A stretch of 64,000 nt of DNA from Eutreptiella sp. 'Long Island Sound 2002' (GCA_964036045.1 OZ038401.1:34763777-34827776); one strand, 5' to 3'. Shown: positions 33,463-45,429, counted from the first letter of the stretch. Notes: a model not told the origin generated them from the sequence alone. Numbers and translations are program-made.

Positions 33463-33996
33463 GACCATGCGCAGCCGCGCCACTACACATACATGGACAT
33501 CAGCCGCGCCGACCTTCCGTGGTTTGCCAGCGGGGGGTTGACAAAGCTTTGGCCGTTGTCCGTCTATGGTGGCCCGTGTGTACCGTACCCCGACCTCAAG
33601 GAGCGCAACTTTTTTGAACCGTTCGAGGAAGGCCTTTTGCATGTTGACGCAGACCATGTGTGGGTGACTCGAGTGATAGCGGGGGCAGGGAGACGGGGCG
33701 CAATGTGGATACGCACGTTGAGCTATTTTGGGAAGCTCCGGGGGGGGGAGGGGGCATATTATGTATCACGGGAGCAACATGTATTTTATAAGTGCAGCAA
33801 ACGTGCGCACCAACGGGAAGCATGTCCCATGGTCAGATGACCGCTTTGCGAGGACTGCCGGCATCCCGGTTGCTGTTACGGGGGGTCCGGAGCCCACTGT
33901 GGGACCGTCTCAGTTGTGGAAGGGCTGCCCCTTTGTGGCAATGTTGAACTTGCTAGGACACCCACTGCAAACTACGCCTTTTTTGCTGACCTTTTG
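33463..33996 (+). repeat. Tandem repeat unit 3 and 3' continuation
   Basis: Complete unit in which DISRADLPWFASGG and PDLKERNFFEPFEEGLLHV are in one frame (33493-33725), followed after a G run by a shifted frame (NVRTNGKHVPWSDDRFARTA). Past the unit, the frame continues uniquely (GPSQLWKGCPFVAMLNLLGH) to a stop at 33995-33997. This is probably the end of the original gene. No family is recognised. Confidence 0.5.
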
Positions 33997-33997
33997 A

Positions 33998-35456
33998 TCC
34001 GCACTCATTGGGGGGAGGAGTGTCACTGACCCTTCCCATCACGAGCTTTCAACGGGGGCCGTGTTTGTCATAGGGATGCCGCACAAGTTTTCATGCAAGG
34101 AGGGGGAGGGGAAGTTGGTGTGGGAGTGGGTAGTGGCAAAGGTGGTGCAGGTGGAATATGCTGCCCGCGAATGGGTGAAGCCTGTATTGCCTACGAAGGG
34201 GTAACATTGCTGCCGCAATGGTCCGTAGGCAGGATGGGGAGGTGGCTTGCCGGGTGCCAGGTTGTGGGAAGATGGCACCGATGGGGAGGATGCGGATCCA
34301 TATTGCCTTCCACCTGCACTCTGAACCCCCCCCCCCCTGTTGTGCGTCTTGTGGGGATTCCGGCTACGTCCTCTAGATGCGCAAGGTAAAGGAGGGGGAG
34401 CCGTAGGCGCACCCCATGTCTTGTGCAAATGGGTTTTTTTTGTAAGTTTAGCATGCGGGCAGCACTCAAGCAGGGTGTGCAAGCCTTGCATGTTGATAAA
34501 ATTAGAGGAGAGCAGAGAGATGAGAAAAGGGGTGAGACGGTGGCAGCACGGGGGCCTAAAAGCAGGTGAGCAGCACGGGAGTGGACCCACACGGAAGACA
34601 GGGCAGTGGTCAACACACCGTGGCAGTGGTGGCTGCTCTATGGTGTGCGCCCACGATGTGGTGTTGGTTCGTGCAACCCATCATTGTCTGGTTCGGGGGG
34701 GGCATACCGCACGCATCCCCACACCGACTTCAGAGGCTGTGGGTTTCGTCTTCGTTCTTAGGCCGCCCGTGCGGCACATGCATCGCCCTCGTATCGCCCT
34801 TGCATCACCCTTGCATCACCCTCTGCCTATCAACTGCCCACTCCCATCTTTGCCTGCTTCTTTCGGCCTCTTTTTCCGCTTCCTCCACTTCGTTGGCCCA
34901 GATGTCCCTTCCGGTTCCCGTTTGCACCCCTATCGTCCCCCTCTTGGTCCCGCTGCCCGAACACTTGGGCCACCCTGTGGCGAGCGCCCCTGCGGTGCCT
35001 CGCAGCAGTACCGTGACAGAGCATAGGACCCCTCCAGATGATGGGCAGTGACAGTACACCGGGCCCCCCCGGTGCACCAATGTCAGCTGGCAGCACCTGG
35101 CCTCAAGCATAGACAGGTAACCCTGGCAGCCACACGGATCAAGAAGTGACGTGAGGTGGAAAGGGAGGAAGGAGGAGGAGAACAATGCGCTTGTGCAGCC
35201 CGACCAACTACCGCACAAGACAGGGCTGGCTAACTAGGACAACGTACAGACGGGGATGCAAATAGGCCAAGTGACCGTGACTATGACCTACAACATGGAG
35301 GAAAGGAGGCGAGATTGGTGGCAGGGAGAAGGGGAGGTAGCAGGGCAGGGGGCAGGACGGGAGGGGGCAGGCCTGCCGCCAAGGACAGGTGGAGAAGATG
35401 GTGGACAAAGGGATCAGATGGAAGGGGGCAGGAGGAATGGAGGCGGGCTGGGTGGT
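33998..35456. other. No supported gene
   Basis: Overlapping open frames on both strands (for example 34039-34616 minus and 34340-35051 plus) lack recognisable domains. G-rich and GGAGG-rich purine tracts lie at 35260-35450. Confidence 0.4.
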
Positions 35457-36565
35457 TGGGAGCCCGGCGCTCTATGAGTGGGCACTGCAATCAGGGGCAT
35501 GTGATTGGCCACGCGTGGCCATGGTAGCCGGGGCAGCCTCCACAGAAGTTCACTAAATTTCTGTGGAGGTGGCAGAGCACGGGGGAGGGGGAGGTTGCGT
35601 GTCGTGCTTGTGGTGCATGCCCAGGTTCTTTTGTGTAGAAGTTCGGAGTCACTTTTGTTGTGTTCGGGGACAACACAAGCAACTGCAGCATTGCTTCCGG
35701 ACTTTCTTGTGGTGCTTCTGGAATATACTCGGGATCCCGAAGAATATATTCTCCAAACATATTTAGTATTCACAGGCACATGTGCTGAAAAATTTGGTCA
35801 TTAGCCGGGACATTTAGTCTAGCAGGACCGAACCACTGATCACCCCACACTGCGGGTGATGGGGTCCAGAACAACGCTAAAACACGACCCGTTGCGCATA
35901 ATATATTGCATGCTCGGCTTTGTTTCTCGTGTCAAGAACATGAGTGTTTGTGTACTACGTTTGAATTGCTCTTCCACACCATATATTGTTGTGCTGGCCC
36001 TTTGAGGGGGAGGGAGGGGTGACCATGGTCGGATGTGGGGATGCAGCTTGGGTTCCGTGGGGGGGGGTTATGGGGGCATGGATGGCTTCCAGGACCCCGG
36101 GTGCGTGCTCCTCATCCGTGCTGAGGAAATGTGAACGGGTGATCCGCTTTCCCTCCTGCCACACCAGCACCAGCTTTTTTGGGGGGAATGCACCGCAAAC
36201 GGATACATGACTTGGCGGTTCAATACCCTGTCCACAAAATATGGCACTGTTGCCAGGGGGAGGGCAGAAAAACTCCCCAAGGAGGTGATTTTTTTTTCAA
36301 CCGCGACACTTGTCCCCCCCCCGAAACCCGGTATACAAAAATTCTACCCACAGGGGACTTTTTCTACCCTCACCCTCCACTGTCCCCCCTTGTCCCACAA
36401 ACCCCCCCCCATCCCCCCCCCGTTGCGCCCCCCCCCCCCCCCTTTGCTCCGCCGCCTCCTCAGAATTTCTATGGAGGCTGCCCCAGCTACCATGGCCAGG
36501 CGTGGCCAATCACATGCCCCCAATCCAGAGGCCGACTCATGGAGCGCCGGGTTCCCAACCCCCCC
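35457..36565. mobile_element. Possible element with ~100-bp inverted repeats
   Basis: The left arm (about 35457-35566) and the right arm (about 36462-36565) are inverted, diverged copies. Landmarks are GGAGCCCGGCGCTC against GGAGCGCCGGGTTCCC, ATGTGATTGGCCACGC against GCGTGGCCAATCACAT, and CCATGGTAGC against GCTACCATGG. The inner end of the left arm is itself a hairpin: CCTCCACAGAA...TTCTGTGGAGG (35537-35569). No target duplication was identified because both outer flanks are G- or C-rich. Confidence 0.5.
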
Positions 36566-36869
36566 ACCCCATCCCCCACCCCGTTCCGTGCAAGTGTGGA
36601 GGACACACAATTGCATATGTTGCACGCGCAGATTCAACACCAAGCCCTTGTCACATCCGTGGATGCTGGCGTCTTTGGCGTTGTGCTGCAGGGTACGTTT
36701 CATGGTAAATGGTCGTAGAAATACCCTTGAGGAAGACATGGAGAGCGGGAAGGGTAATTGATGACAAATGGTCCGCGAATACTTCGATCGGGGTTTTGGG
36801 AAGGGTGCTGGTGCCTTAAGGATTACTCGCCCAGGGCTACATTGTGCAATACCATGCAGAAGTACCAGA

Positions 36870-37860
36870 ATAACTCAACGGGATCGGGCATATAATCCAC
36901 AAGCACCGGAATATATTTTTCAGGATCTAGAATATATTGTGGAAGGACCGGTAAATATTCTTGAAGCACTGAACTTTCTAGAAGCAACGGAAGATTTTCT
37001 AGGATCGGGAGTTTTTTTGGAAGCACCGCAATCTATTGCAGAAACACTAGAAAACATTTTGCATGATCTAGAATGTAATCTGCCAGCACCGGAATATGAT
37101 CTCATGGATGTGGTATATATTCTACAAGGACGGGACCATGTACAGGAAGCATTGGATTTTGCTCCCGAGGATCTAGAATATATCCTAGAAGCATCGGAAT
37201 GTTTTCCAGACACACCGGAATATCTCCCGGAAGCACCCGGTGTAGTCCGCCGGATCCAGAACATGTTCAATAGGCGCCTAAATATATTGTGGAAGCACCG
37301 AAATATATATTCCACAGGATCCCCAACATCTTATTGAAGCAGCGGATTAAATCCCGCAGAACCCGGAAGCAACGACTTTTGCAGGCACTGGAATATATTC
37401 GGGAAGCACCGGAACATATTCCGCTAGGTCGGGAATATATTCTTGAAGCACTGGTATATATTCCGCAGGGTGGGGCAAGTTTTCTGAACCACCTGAATAT
37501 GTTCCAGAAGTCCTGAAAGATTCTCCCGAGGCACCGGAATATATTGCATTGGGTGCGGAATACATGCTGCAGGCCCCGGAATATATTTCGGAAGCACCCA
37601 AATATATTATGCAGGATCCGGAACATATTGTGGAAGCACCGGAATATATTCCGCGGCATCCGAAATATATTCCGGAAACACCGGAATATATTCTGCAAGA
37701 TCCGATATATAAACCACAAGCAGTGGCATACATTCCACACCATCCGGAATATACTCCGGAAACACCGTAATATATTCTGGAAGCAGCGGAACACATTCCT
37801 TAGGATCCGGAATATATTTGGGGGGCAACGGAACGTATTCTATAGCATTTGGAATATGTT
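36870..37860. repeat. 21-bp heptad minisatellite with palindromic core
   Basis: About 45 units of 21 bp with the core GGAATATATTCC, alternating with GAAGCACC, CAGGATCC and similar joints. The unit is seven codons, so frames stay open on both strands. The + strand gives P-E-Y-I-x-E-A repeats (36768-37337 and 37549-37770). The minus strand gives EYIPVLP-like and RNIFRCF-like repeats. In-frame stops (TAA near 37768, TAG near 37802) interrupt the repeats. A related fragment lies at 35715-35765. Coding status is undecided. A repeat-derived open frame is more likely. Confidence 0.85.
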
Positions 37861-38529
37861 CTGGCCCCCTTTACTCAACGCTTTGTTGTGCACACCCACT
37901 AAGCGACCACTGCCTAAAAAACAGTGCATTAGGTCGGATTCGGCCCTGCTTGATGCGCCTTAGCAGGCAGGTCGTCCGCCAAGTTTCAGGGCTGAGAGAG
38001 AAGGGCCTATTTCATGTGTTTTGTCCAAGTCCGCGCAAGTAGTAGCGCCCCGTGTGCCGCCCCTCGCCCTCTGAGGATGGCTTGCAACCCCCCCCCCCCC
38101 TCCCTTGTGTGGACCGACCAGTTTTCACTAGAGTCGGCAGTACGGGGTAACCTGTGTGTCATCGGGGAGTGTCTACACGTCAACGGCACCCGCGGCACAG
38201 CGATCTCTGAGTGCCGTTGTGGGGTGATGAAGAGACAATGGAGTCTCAGCTTGCCCATTGTAGTCTGACTCGTGTGCGATTTCGGCATTGCCGCAACAAG
38301 AAGACCGGCTTTAAGGCAAGGGCTGAGAGGATTGCCAAATAGAAAATCTCTTCCAACCTCAAGATCCAAAAGGAGCCCCGCCCTCCCCCCCCAACTGTTT
38401 CTCTTTCCATTATCCCGAAGAGTAGTGCCAACGTTAGCCTAATTCTGTCTTGTGTAGGCATGAACGAGCTATTTGGCAAGCCCCCCCATTTGACTTGCCT
38501 TCTGGGGAAGGGATAGCCTGTTTCCTTGT
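37861..38529. other. No supported gene
   Basis: Short frames only; C runs near 38090 and 38385. Confidence 0.5.
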
Positions 38530-38740
38530 TGGCGCCCCGGGGGGGTCGCCGGGCCCGGATCCTTTACGCCGACCCCCACCCCCCCTGCCACCCCCCCCTC
38601 CCTGGAAATTGGCACCGAAGTGCCGGACCATTAGCGCCAAAGGCGCCCTAAGGAAATTTTCCTTGACTTAGTAGAGGGTGAAAAATTGGGTTTTCACCCC
38701 ATGTGTCTATACTCAAAATACTCATTTTTTTTAGGAGAAC
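38530..38740 (+). repeat. Dispersed repeat with GCGCCAAAGGCGCC
   Basis: Shares GCCCCGGGGGGGTCGCCGGG, a C-rich stretch, AGCGCCAAAGGCGCC and TATACTCAAAATACTCA with 46385-46600. Fragments of it occur at 49360-49440. Confidence 0.65.
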
Positions 38741-38810
38741 CCAATAGTGAATGAAAACCAAATTGGACCAAATATGAATACCACCCCTGTGCAGAGGTAT
38801 GTCAGAGATG

Positions 38811-38882
38811 GGCCCTACCCTAGTGGTAAAGCAATGCCCTGCAACTGGAAGGTCCTGGCTTCAAACCCCAGTGGGGTCAATC
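38811..38882 (+). repeat. tRNA-derived SINE head
   Basis: A-box-like CCCTAGTGGTAAAGC (38817-38831) and B-box-like GGCTTCAAACCCC (38857-38869), spaced as in a tRNA gene. The acceptor stem pairs poorly, so it is probably a SINE and not a working tRNA. It is followed closely by the ~86-bp minisatellite. Confidence 0.55.
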
Positions 38883-38959
38883 TGCAGGACTATAGGCAGG
38901 ATCAGGGACACCATGGGAATTTTCTTTTTGCTTTTTTTTGTTTTGACTTTGTCCTCTTT

Positions 38960-39480
38960 GTTGGGGATCCCCGAGCATGCAGGATTTCTGCCCACTTGTG
39001 GGCCTCCCAAAAGGCAGGGTTTAGGCATCCAATTCTGATTTTGTCCCCCTTGGTGATGTAGCATTTCCGCCCACTTGCGGGCCCCACCTATTCTGATTAT
39101 GTCCCCCTCTCTTTGGGGATCCCCGAGAATGTAGGGGTGATGTAGCATTTCCGCCCACTTGTGGGCCCCACCACTTCTGATTTTGTCCCCCTTGTCTTTG
39201 GGGATCCCCGAGAATGCAGGGGTGATGTAGCATTTCCGCCCACTTGTGGGCCCCACCCATTCTGATTTTGTCCCCCTCTCTTTGGGGATCCCCGAGAATG
39301 CAGGGGTGATGCAGCATTTCCGCCCACTTGTGGGCCCCACCAATTCTCATTTTGTCCCCCTTGTCTTTGGGGACCCCCGAGAATGCAGGGGTGATGTAGC
39401 ATTTCCGCCCACTTGTGGGCCCCACCTATTCTGATTTTGGGCACCCTGGAAGGCAAGGGTTAGGCAGCCAATTCTGATTT
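38960..39480. repeat. ~86-bp minisatellite
   Basis: Five to six units of GGGGATCCCCGAGAATGCAGG, GTGATGTAGCATTTCC and GCCCACTTGTGGGCC, spaced 82-88 bp (starts near 39042, 39136, 39222, 39308, 39390). Each unit carries the palindromes GGGGATCCCC and CCCACTTGTGGG. Long minus-strand frames result from the repeat. Confidence 0.88.
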
Positions 39481-39496
39481 TGTCCCTCTTCCTCTC

Positions 39497-39889
39497 TTGA
39501 ACAAGCCATTAATGCATATTGCCATGCTTGCTACTTTGCTCTTTAGCACGCAATGGCATATGTATGACACGCCTACTCCTTCCACGACACCTTTCACCAA
39601 CAATAACACCACTAACAATAGCTCTTCTTCCTCCTCCTCCTCCTCCTCCTCCTCCCACTCCGCACGACCCACAACATCTCATACCCCAACAATGCCACCT
39701 TCCGAATCGGAGGCCACTACAGAGGGGGATTGTCGGACACGGCCATTGAAGTCCACCGGGAAGCGGGCCAAAGATCGCAAGTGGCGGGACGCTTTGCTTG
39801 AGGCCACACACAAAAGAGCCCGTCCGACAAGCCATGTGTCTAGCGAAGAGGAGGACTACTTTGATCGTCCCCCGGACCAGCGCTTTTAG
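39497..39889 (+). CDS. Doubtful small protein with Ser tract
   Basis: ATG at 39497, 130 codons: a short hydrophobic start, a Thr/Asn/Ser tract encoded by a TCC microsatellite (about 39622-39657), then a charged tail with basic KSTGKRAKDRKWRD and acidic SSEEEDYF. The balanced charged tail looks coding, and it could be the N-terminus of a mobile-element protein. There is no homology to cite, and the microsatellite alone could keep the frame open. Confidence 0.2.
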   Translation: MNKPLMHIAMLATLLFSTQWHMYDTPTPSTTPFTNNNTTNNSSSSSSSSSSSSHSARPTTSHTPTMPPSESEATTEGDCRTRPLKSTGKRAKDRKWRDALLEATHKRARPTSHVSSEEEDYFDRPPDQRF

Positions 39890-41581
39890 GCCTCCTTCCT
39901 TTACCTCCTTCAACTCGACCACTTCCATCACCCATGTTTCAGGACCCCAAGGAGGAGCACCCCACGAAGGGCACCCAACGCGTTCCTGCACACGATGCAC
40001 CATTGTTGTATGTGCGCATGTTGTGGGCACGTAGTGCGCGGAGAGAACTTTTTTTTGGAAAAAGACGTAGTGCATGTGGTGCAGACCCCCTCCCCTCCCC
40101 GTGCTCCTCCAAAGGGTTTCGAAACATGGATCACAGGCATATTTTGGGTGGATCCACAACAACAACCGAGCTAGGAAGGACCCTGCTTTTCATCATGACG
40201 CAGATAATTTGTTGGGGGAGCTGCAGGGTTTTGCTCCCGGTGCTTGCGGATGTATGATGGGTTGTGGCGCCAAGTGGTGATGCTATCAGTCAGTTCACGG
40301 GGGAGCCCGGTTTCCTCCACGGGGTCCATGCGATGGCGTGGCGGCTCTCGCCCGCTATCCATTGCACGTGGCGGCTGACCCGTGCCCTTGTGGGAGGCTG
40401 GAAACGGGTTGCTACCCCGCTACTACTGTTTCATCCTTGAGTTTTTTGTGGCCTGCATTGGTCTAGGCGCTAGTGGGGCTGAAGCGTTCAGTCAGCCAGA
40501 GTCTAGTTGCTTTGTTGCCGAGGGTACACCTGTGTTTGTCACCACAACCACTATTTACTGCTTCGCTTTAGGTTCTTTCTAAGTTTTGGTATTCTACCCT
40601 ATCCACCCACCCGTGGCTCGAGCTTTCCTTGCCCTTTGTGGATGCTCAGTTGTTTTTGAAAGCGTTTGCGTTTCTGAACATGGTTGCATGCATTGTTCAG
40701 TTCTATCCCCTCCATTGTAAGTCTTTCAGATGTCAGGTACCTTTTGTAGCGGGGGTGATGTCTCATGCCTGCTTTGTGTGGTGTGTCCGGCCAATTATGC
40801 AGTGCGAGCCCGCTCAAACCTGATTTATTGTGCCATGCACTGTATTCGGACGTTGTCCCGCCGCAGCGTTCAGTCAGCCAGAGTCTTGTTGCTTCGTTTG
40901 CTGAGGGTAATCATCAACCCTCCCCCCCCCCGTGCCTGGGCCTTTATGAGTTGCTTATTGCAGAGTGGTGGTCAAAGTTGGTCACATACATCAAGCCTAG
41001 CTGTGCACAACTGTACAAGGGAACTAGCTGGTGCTGTACATAGACGCATATGGTTCTCTTGTTACAGAAAGTGCCACTGTACTGCCAAAGTATCCCTGGA
41101 GGAACGCCTCCACAACACACTCCCAAAGTGCATTCAACCAAAGGTACCAACCTGCAAGCCAACTCCACTTTTATGGTGAACCTCTGCCCCAACAAGCCTG
41201 CACACCTCTCTTAGGCAAACTGGCACATGGCGTAGCACATTTTACCTGATGAGGCAGTGTCTTCATGTCCATTTGGAGTTGTCACACAGTAAGGCTGTTT
41301 GCTGAATTACCGTCCAGCCATGGTGTTGTGGATGGGCACAGCGCTATACAATGACAATGACAATTCATCAAGCTCTTGGGAGGGGTGGTGGTGGTGCGAA
41401 CCACGACCACTCTAATTTAAGGTGAGGGTGATTTTGAATTTTCAACTTTGTCGGGCTTTTTGTGTGAAATAGACTGACCTACTCAGGGTACTAGGAGGAG
41501 GCCAAGCGAAGGAGGGGTCCTACACCCCTCCACTGTCTGATCACTGTCACCCTCTGTCATGTGGCCACCTTTTGTTATCAG
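39890..41581. other. No supported gene; end of intron 3
   Basis: Contains two copies of GCGTTCAGTCAGCCAGAGTC (about 40479 and 40867, 388 bp apart) within a longer diverged match. Ends in the polypyrimidine-rich acceptor CCACCTTTTGTTATCAG. Confidence 0.5.
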
Positions 41582-41764
41582 TCGGGGCAGAGTAATGACA
41601 AGGCTGGTCAGGTGGCCAACGAAAGTATTTCGGGCAATCGAATCGTGCACGCCTTCAATCTGCAGCAGCACTCCGTGGACCGTTACAATGGGTGTCTGGA
41701 GGGCCCTGCCAAGGCAGCGTTCACCAAGTCCCTTGTGGAAGGGTTTTTCTTCGGTTTCTCGCAG
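41582..41764 (+). CDS. ABC transporter exon 4: cytoplasmic helix and second coupling region
   Basis: Acceptor TTTTGTTATCAG, donor TCGCAG|GTCGTG. The 61 codons, phase 0 at both ends, encode SGQSNDKAGQVANESISGNR, IVHAFNLQQ, then a long charged helix and EGFFFGFSQ. In ABCB proteins this is the A/G-x-x-A-x-E-x-I-x-x-x-R-x-V cytoplasmic segment, followed by the region preceding the fifth helix of the domain. No stop or frameshift. Confidence 0.92.
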
Positions 41765-43650
41765 GTCGTGTGCACGTCCATGGGCGGGTTGGATTGATCT
41801 CTACCAATCGCTCTGTGTGGTTGGCGGTCAGTGAACGGCCAGTGATCCGTTGGCCCCCACTTGACAGCAGTTGTCCAGCAACGTGGCAACCAGAGGGTAC
41901 ATTGTAAAGAAAGAGCGAAACCTGACAAAAACCCACGTACTGTGTGCCCCCCCCCCCCCCCCCAGATCTCCTGTACACCAAGGGCCGCGCCATCTGTGCC
42001 ATGTGGTCTGTATCCAATCCATCAGTCCATTTGTTAGCGCTGTCTGTCACCAAAACGAGGTCCTGGAGTCCGTCCTGAAAAAGCGACCGCTGAACTACAT
42101 CGGCTGTTGGTGAATCGCCAACCGCAAGATCAACCGCCGATTGGGTAGCGGCAGCGACACAATGAGCGAGGGAGCGAGGGTGGAGTGGTGGGGGGGTACG
42201 ACAGTTTGATGATCGGATGCCCACAGTCATCCTGCGGTCGACGTCATGTAGTACCGAAAATTCACCGTGAAGGACGAGCCGGGTGCCTCGGGAAAACACC
42301 ACCATTCCAACAAACCGCTGATTGATCCGCGTAGTCCTAAACTACATAGGAACGGCGGGAACGCTACGCTGTTCAACAGCTGATTTGGCATTCAAAAACA
42401 TTGCCATGCGATTTTCCCTGCCGCACCAGTGGGTGTGGGCGTGGGTGTGTGGGTGTTCCACAATGGCTGGTGAGGTATCATGCAGTACAACTCGGATGGG
42501 CGGCAGAGGATGGTTGTGCTGCTGCTCGGAAATGCATCATCCTGGCCCCCGTGGCGTCCACTCGCCTGCCAGTGACAGACTTCACTTTCACTCGATGAAG
42601 TTCGGAGGGTGCTCCCTGCCACATTTGATCTGGGATGTCGCACCACAAGGCCAGAGGGCACCCCCCGCACCACGTTAAGCCATGGCTCCGCCAGGTTCCA
42701 GGGCCCATGGATACTCAGCCCGACTACACAACTGTTGGGGACCGCCTGGCCCATGGCACAGGGAGCACTGTTCACGAGCAACATCACGGGCACAATGCCT
42801 GGGACTGCAGCGCACCACTGATGTGTCACATTTGGTGATCCGGGGGGATGCGGCAAGGGTTCCCTGGTCCCTGGGCTGACCCATATCTGCATTGCGTTGC
42901 ATGCGCCGTTCCCTGTCCCTGTCCTGCCATCACCCCAGCAGTAGTCTTGTTCTGAGACTGAGCAGCTTTTCCTGAGACTGAGCAGGCCTGGGAATCCGTT
43001 GGCCACAGAGGCTCGGGATTCAACAGACTAGGTCCAGGAGTTGCAGCCTAATTCGACCCATGTCCCAAGGCCGATTTCCTTCTTCGCAGGCTGTAGCAAC
43101 AAATTGTATACGTCTGATGTGCAACTGCGGGGATGTGTCACCTACACAGCATTTTGCAGGCCACAATGGCGGATGAGGTTGCAATTAGCCAGCAACCCAA
43201 TTGGAGGATTGGGGAAACCTCCGAATTTGGCCGAGGCTGGCTCGTTGCCATCTCTGTGCTCTCCGCAGGCCTGCGCAGCTGCCCGTGGTAGGGCACGTCT
43301 GGGCATTGTACTGGGAAAGGGGAGGGTGTGAGGTGCGAGGTTTGGGTTTGCTTGCCCTGCCCGGTGTGGGCCAGTTGCCTTTTTCTGACCACCCCCGCTT
43401 CGTCCCTGTTCTGGGAACGCGGGATGGGGCGGAGACTAAGGCTATTTCAAGCATCAGGCACATTTCCATTGTGGCTGCATATTTGGAGTGGAACAAGAAC
43501 TATTGTTTGTGCAGGGCATGTAGTGGATCTAGTGTAGTGCATGTAGTGCATCTAGTGGAGGCCAGCCAGTTCTACTGTGGTCTGTGGTTCACATTTTCAA
43601 GTATTGAAGATTGCTTTTGCCCTGCCTCATTCCAATTCCACATATTGCAG
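41765..43650 (+). other. Intron 4 (1886 bp)
   Basis: GT..AG, with an unusual donor GTCGTG. Holds a C run at 41947-41963. No gene recognised. Confidence 0.85.
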
Positions 43651-43810
43651 TTCGTTATATTTGGCGCCTTCGCTTTGTCGTACTGGTATGGAGGCCAGTT
43701 GGTTGAAGATGGGGTTGTCGACTTTACTGGTGTTATCAAGTGCAGCATGGCGTTGCTGATGGGTGCGATGGGGGCCGGTGAGGCATATTCTATGGCCGGT
43801 GATCAAGCAG
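43651..43810 (+). CDS. ABC transporter exon 5: last helices of the membrane domain
   Basis: Acceptor CACATATTGCAG, donor GCAG|GTCGCG. It encodes FVIFGAFALSYWYGGQLV, a short extracellular/luminal loop (EDGVVDFTGVI) and KCSMALLMGAMGAGEAYSMA, matching the A-L-x-F/Y-W-Y-G-x-x-L-V and the following G-x-x-x-G helix of MDR-type domains. It ends with one base that completes Gly with the next exon. Confidence 0.93.
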
Positions 43811-45429
43811 GTCGCGCTGTTTGCGTTGTTCGCAAGCCTGGACCACTCACCCCCAACACAGCCTGCTCTTGACGGAGCGGTACCTGGCACGAAGGGGACA
43901 TACAGGTGTTGACGGGGCATACAATCCGAGCACACAAGGCAACAATTTCCCACAATCCACCAACATGCTTCTTTGTTGGCACGCTCCTGTGCCTCCTCCT
44001 GAGGAACTCCCTCTATGGTACCGCGAACAACATCTTGTATGTCAACCATGGCGCTTATTAGATGGGAGGCAACAATAGAGGAGCACTATTGCACATGCTC
44101 ACTGAAGTCCAACAGTATATGGAGAAAAGAGCTCAAGTGTTTGAAAGCTTCGTGGATGCCAACAAATCGCGGCCCTTGCCTAGCGGCACTTCCAGTGACG
44201 ATGCAGACAACTCCGATCATATGCAAACAGCAACCATCACTAGAACCAATGTCCTTTCGTTCATCACCTCCATCTCCCATCCACACCCATATCCATCTCC
44301 ACGGACCCTAACGGGGGCATCCCCTTAGCGCATTGCTGTGACATGGTGCCATCATTGATGCTTGCATAGTGGGCACTTGGTGCACACCAACTCCACTGTC
44401 ATCCAATTCCACCATGGTTCGGCCTTGGTGGGGTGTCATTCAAAATAATGACAAAGAATTGACTTGGGATATAATCCCCTAAAACAAAATGCCGCCTGCC
44501 ATGGATAGTGGGTGGCCACAGACCCCCTGCGGGCCCTAGAGCTCTCCCTGCCAAAGCCTGGCACAGTTGTGGCCAAGGTTGGTGTTTCCACCATTCTGTT
44601 ACCTCCCACGTGGTATTGCGGCGACATGTGACCAGCCAACATCTTGTAGGTTTCAGATTGTGCAGCCATGGGGCACTAATGAAGGACAAGCCATGCATGA
44701 ATTGTTGTGGCCAACACCAAATGATCATTCAAACCTAGCCCACGCCTTCGTTGGGGTATTCACCAGACTTCGTTTATAAGGATTTAATGCCAAAGGTGGG
44801 GGGGGGCTGGGTGGGTGCCCCGGCCTGGGTGGGTGGGTCAAAAGTTTGGACACCGCATACAACGGGGACGGGAATCGGAGCCCCTCGACCTCATGCAGTG
44901 AACGGGGTTTTTCCTAGGGCGCTTTGCTTTTGGATTGTTGTGACGCTGGGCACCATACTTGGTTTTGTTCATTGTGATGCCCTATTTGTTCTGACACGAC
45001 AGGTGCCCTATGTGTTTGGCGCTGGCACACGAAGGTTATATGTTATGCTATCAGGCTTGGCAGCTGCCGCCTGCTCCCAGTGTGCGCCCGCTTCCAAGAA
45101 GCGGCATGTCGGATGCTCGTGTACATATCAGGCTGTGTATTAAAGACTGGATGTAGCATAGCAGTTGATTGTGGACAACACCTGGAACATTGGCTGGAAT
45201 TGCCTGGGCGGGGGCATCCAGTATCTGTGACCGACCATGATTGAGCCCAAAAGTTTGGAACCCCCCCCTTTATAATTATTGCCTTGGTGGGTGGGTATGC
45301 AGCCTAGGACCCCCCCCCCCCTTTTACTAATAATTCCAGCTTGGGTAGGTGGTCACCGAGCAATTTTCAAAAGAAAATTTCACGGTTTAGTTTGTATATG
45401 GTCCTTGAGCACTGTCATGTCAGTCATAG

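Larger units (their letters stand above)
13009..41581 (+). other. Giant intron 3 (28,573 bp including a 200-N gap)
   Basis: Phase-0 GT..AG intron between exon 3 (ends LEKK) and exon 4 (starts SGQSNDKAG). It holds most of the mobile and satellite DNA described separately. The alternative, that exons 1-3 and 4-8 belong to two truncated genes, is less likely because phases match and no part of the family alignment is missing or duplicated at the junction. A transcript would settle it. Confidence 0.75.

Noticed and set aside
34340-35051. 228-codon + strand frame as a gene
   Set aside because: Overlaps equally long frames on both strands, has no domain, and its codons are Arg/Pro/Cys-rich as expected from GC-rich non-coding DNA.
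38811-38882. Functional tRNA gene
   Set aside because: A- and B-box-like sequences are present but acceptor and anticodon stems pair poorly, and downstream repeats fit a SINE.
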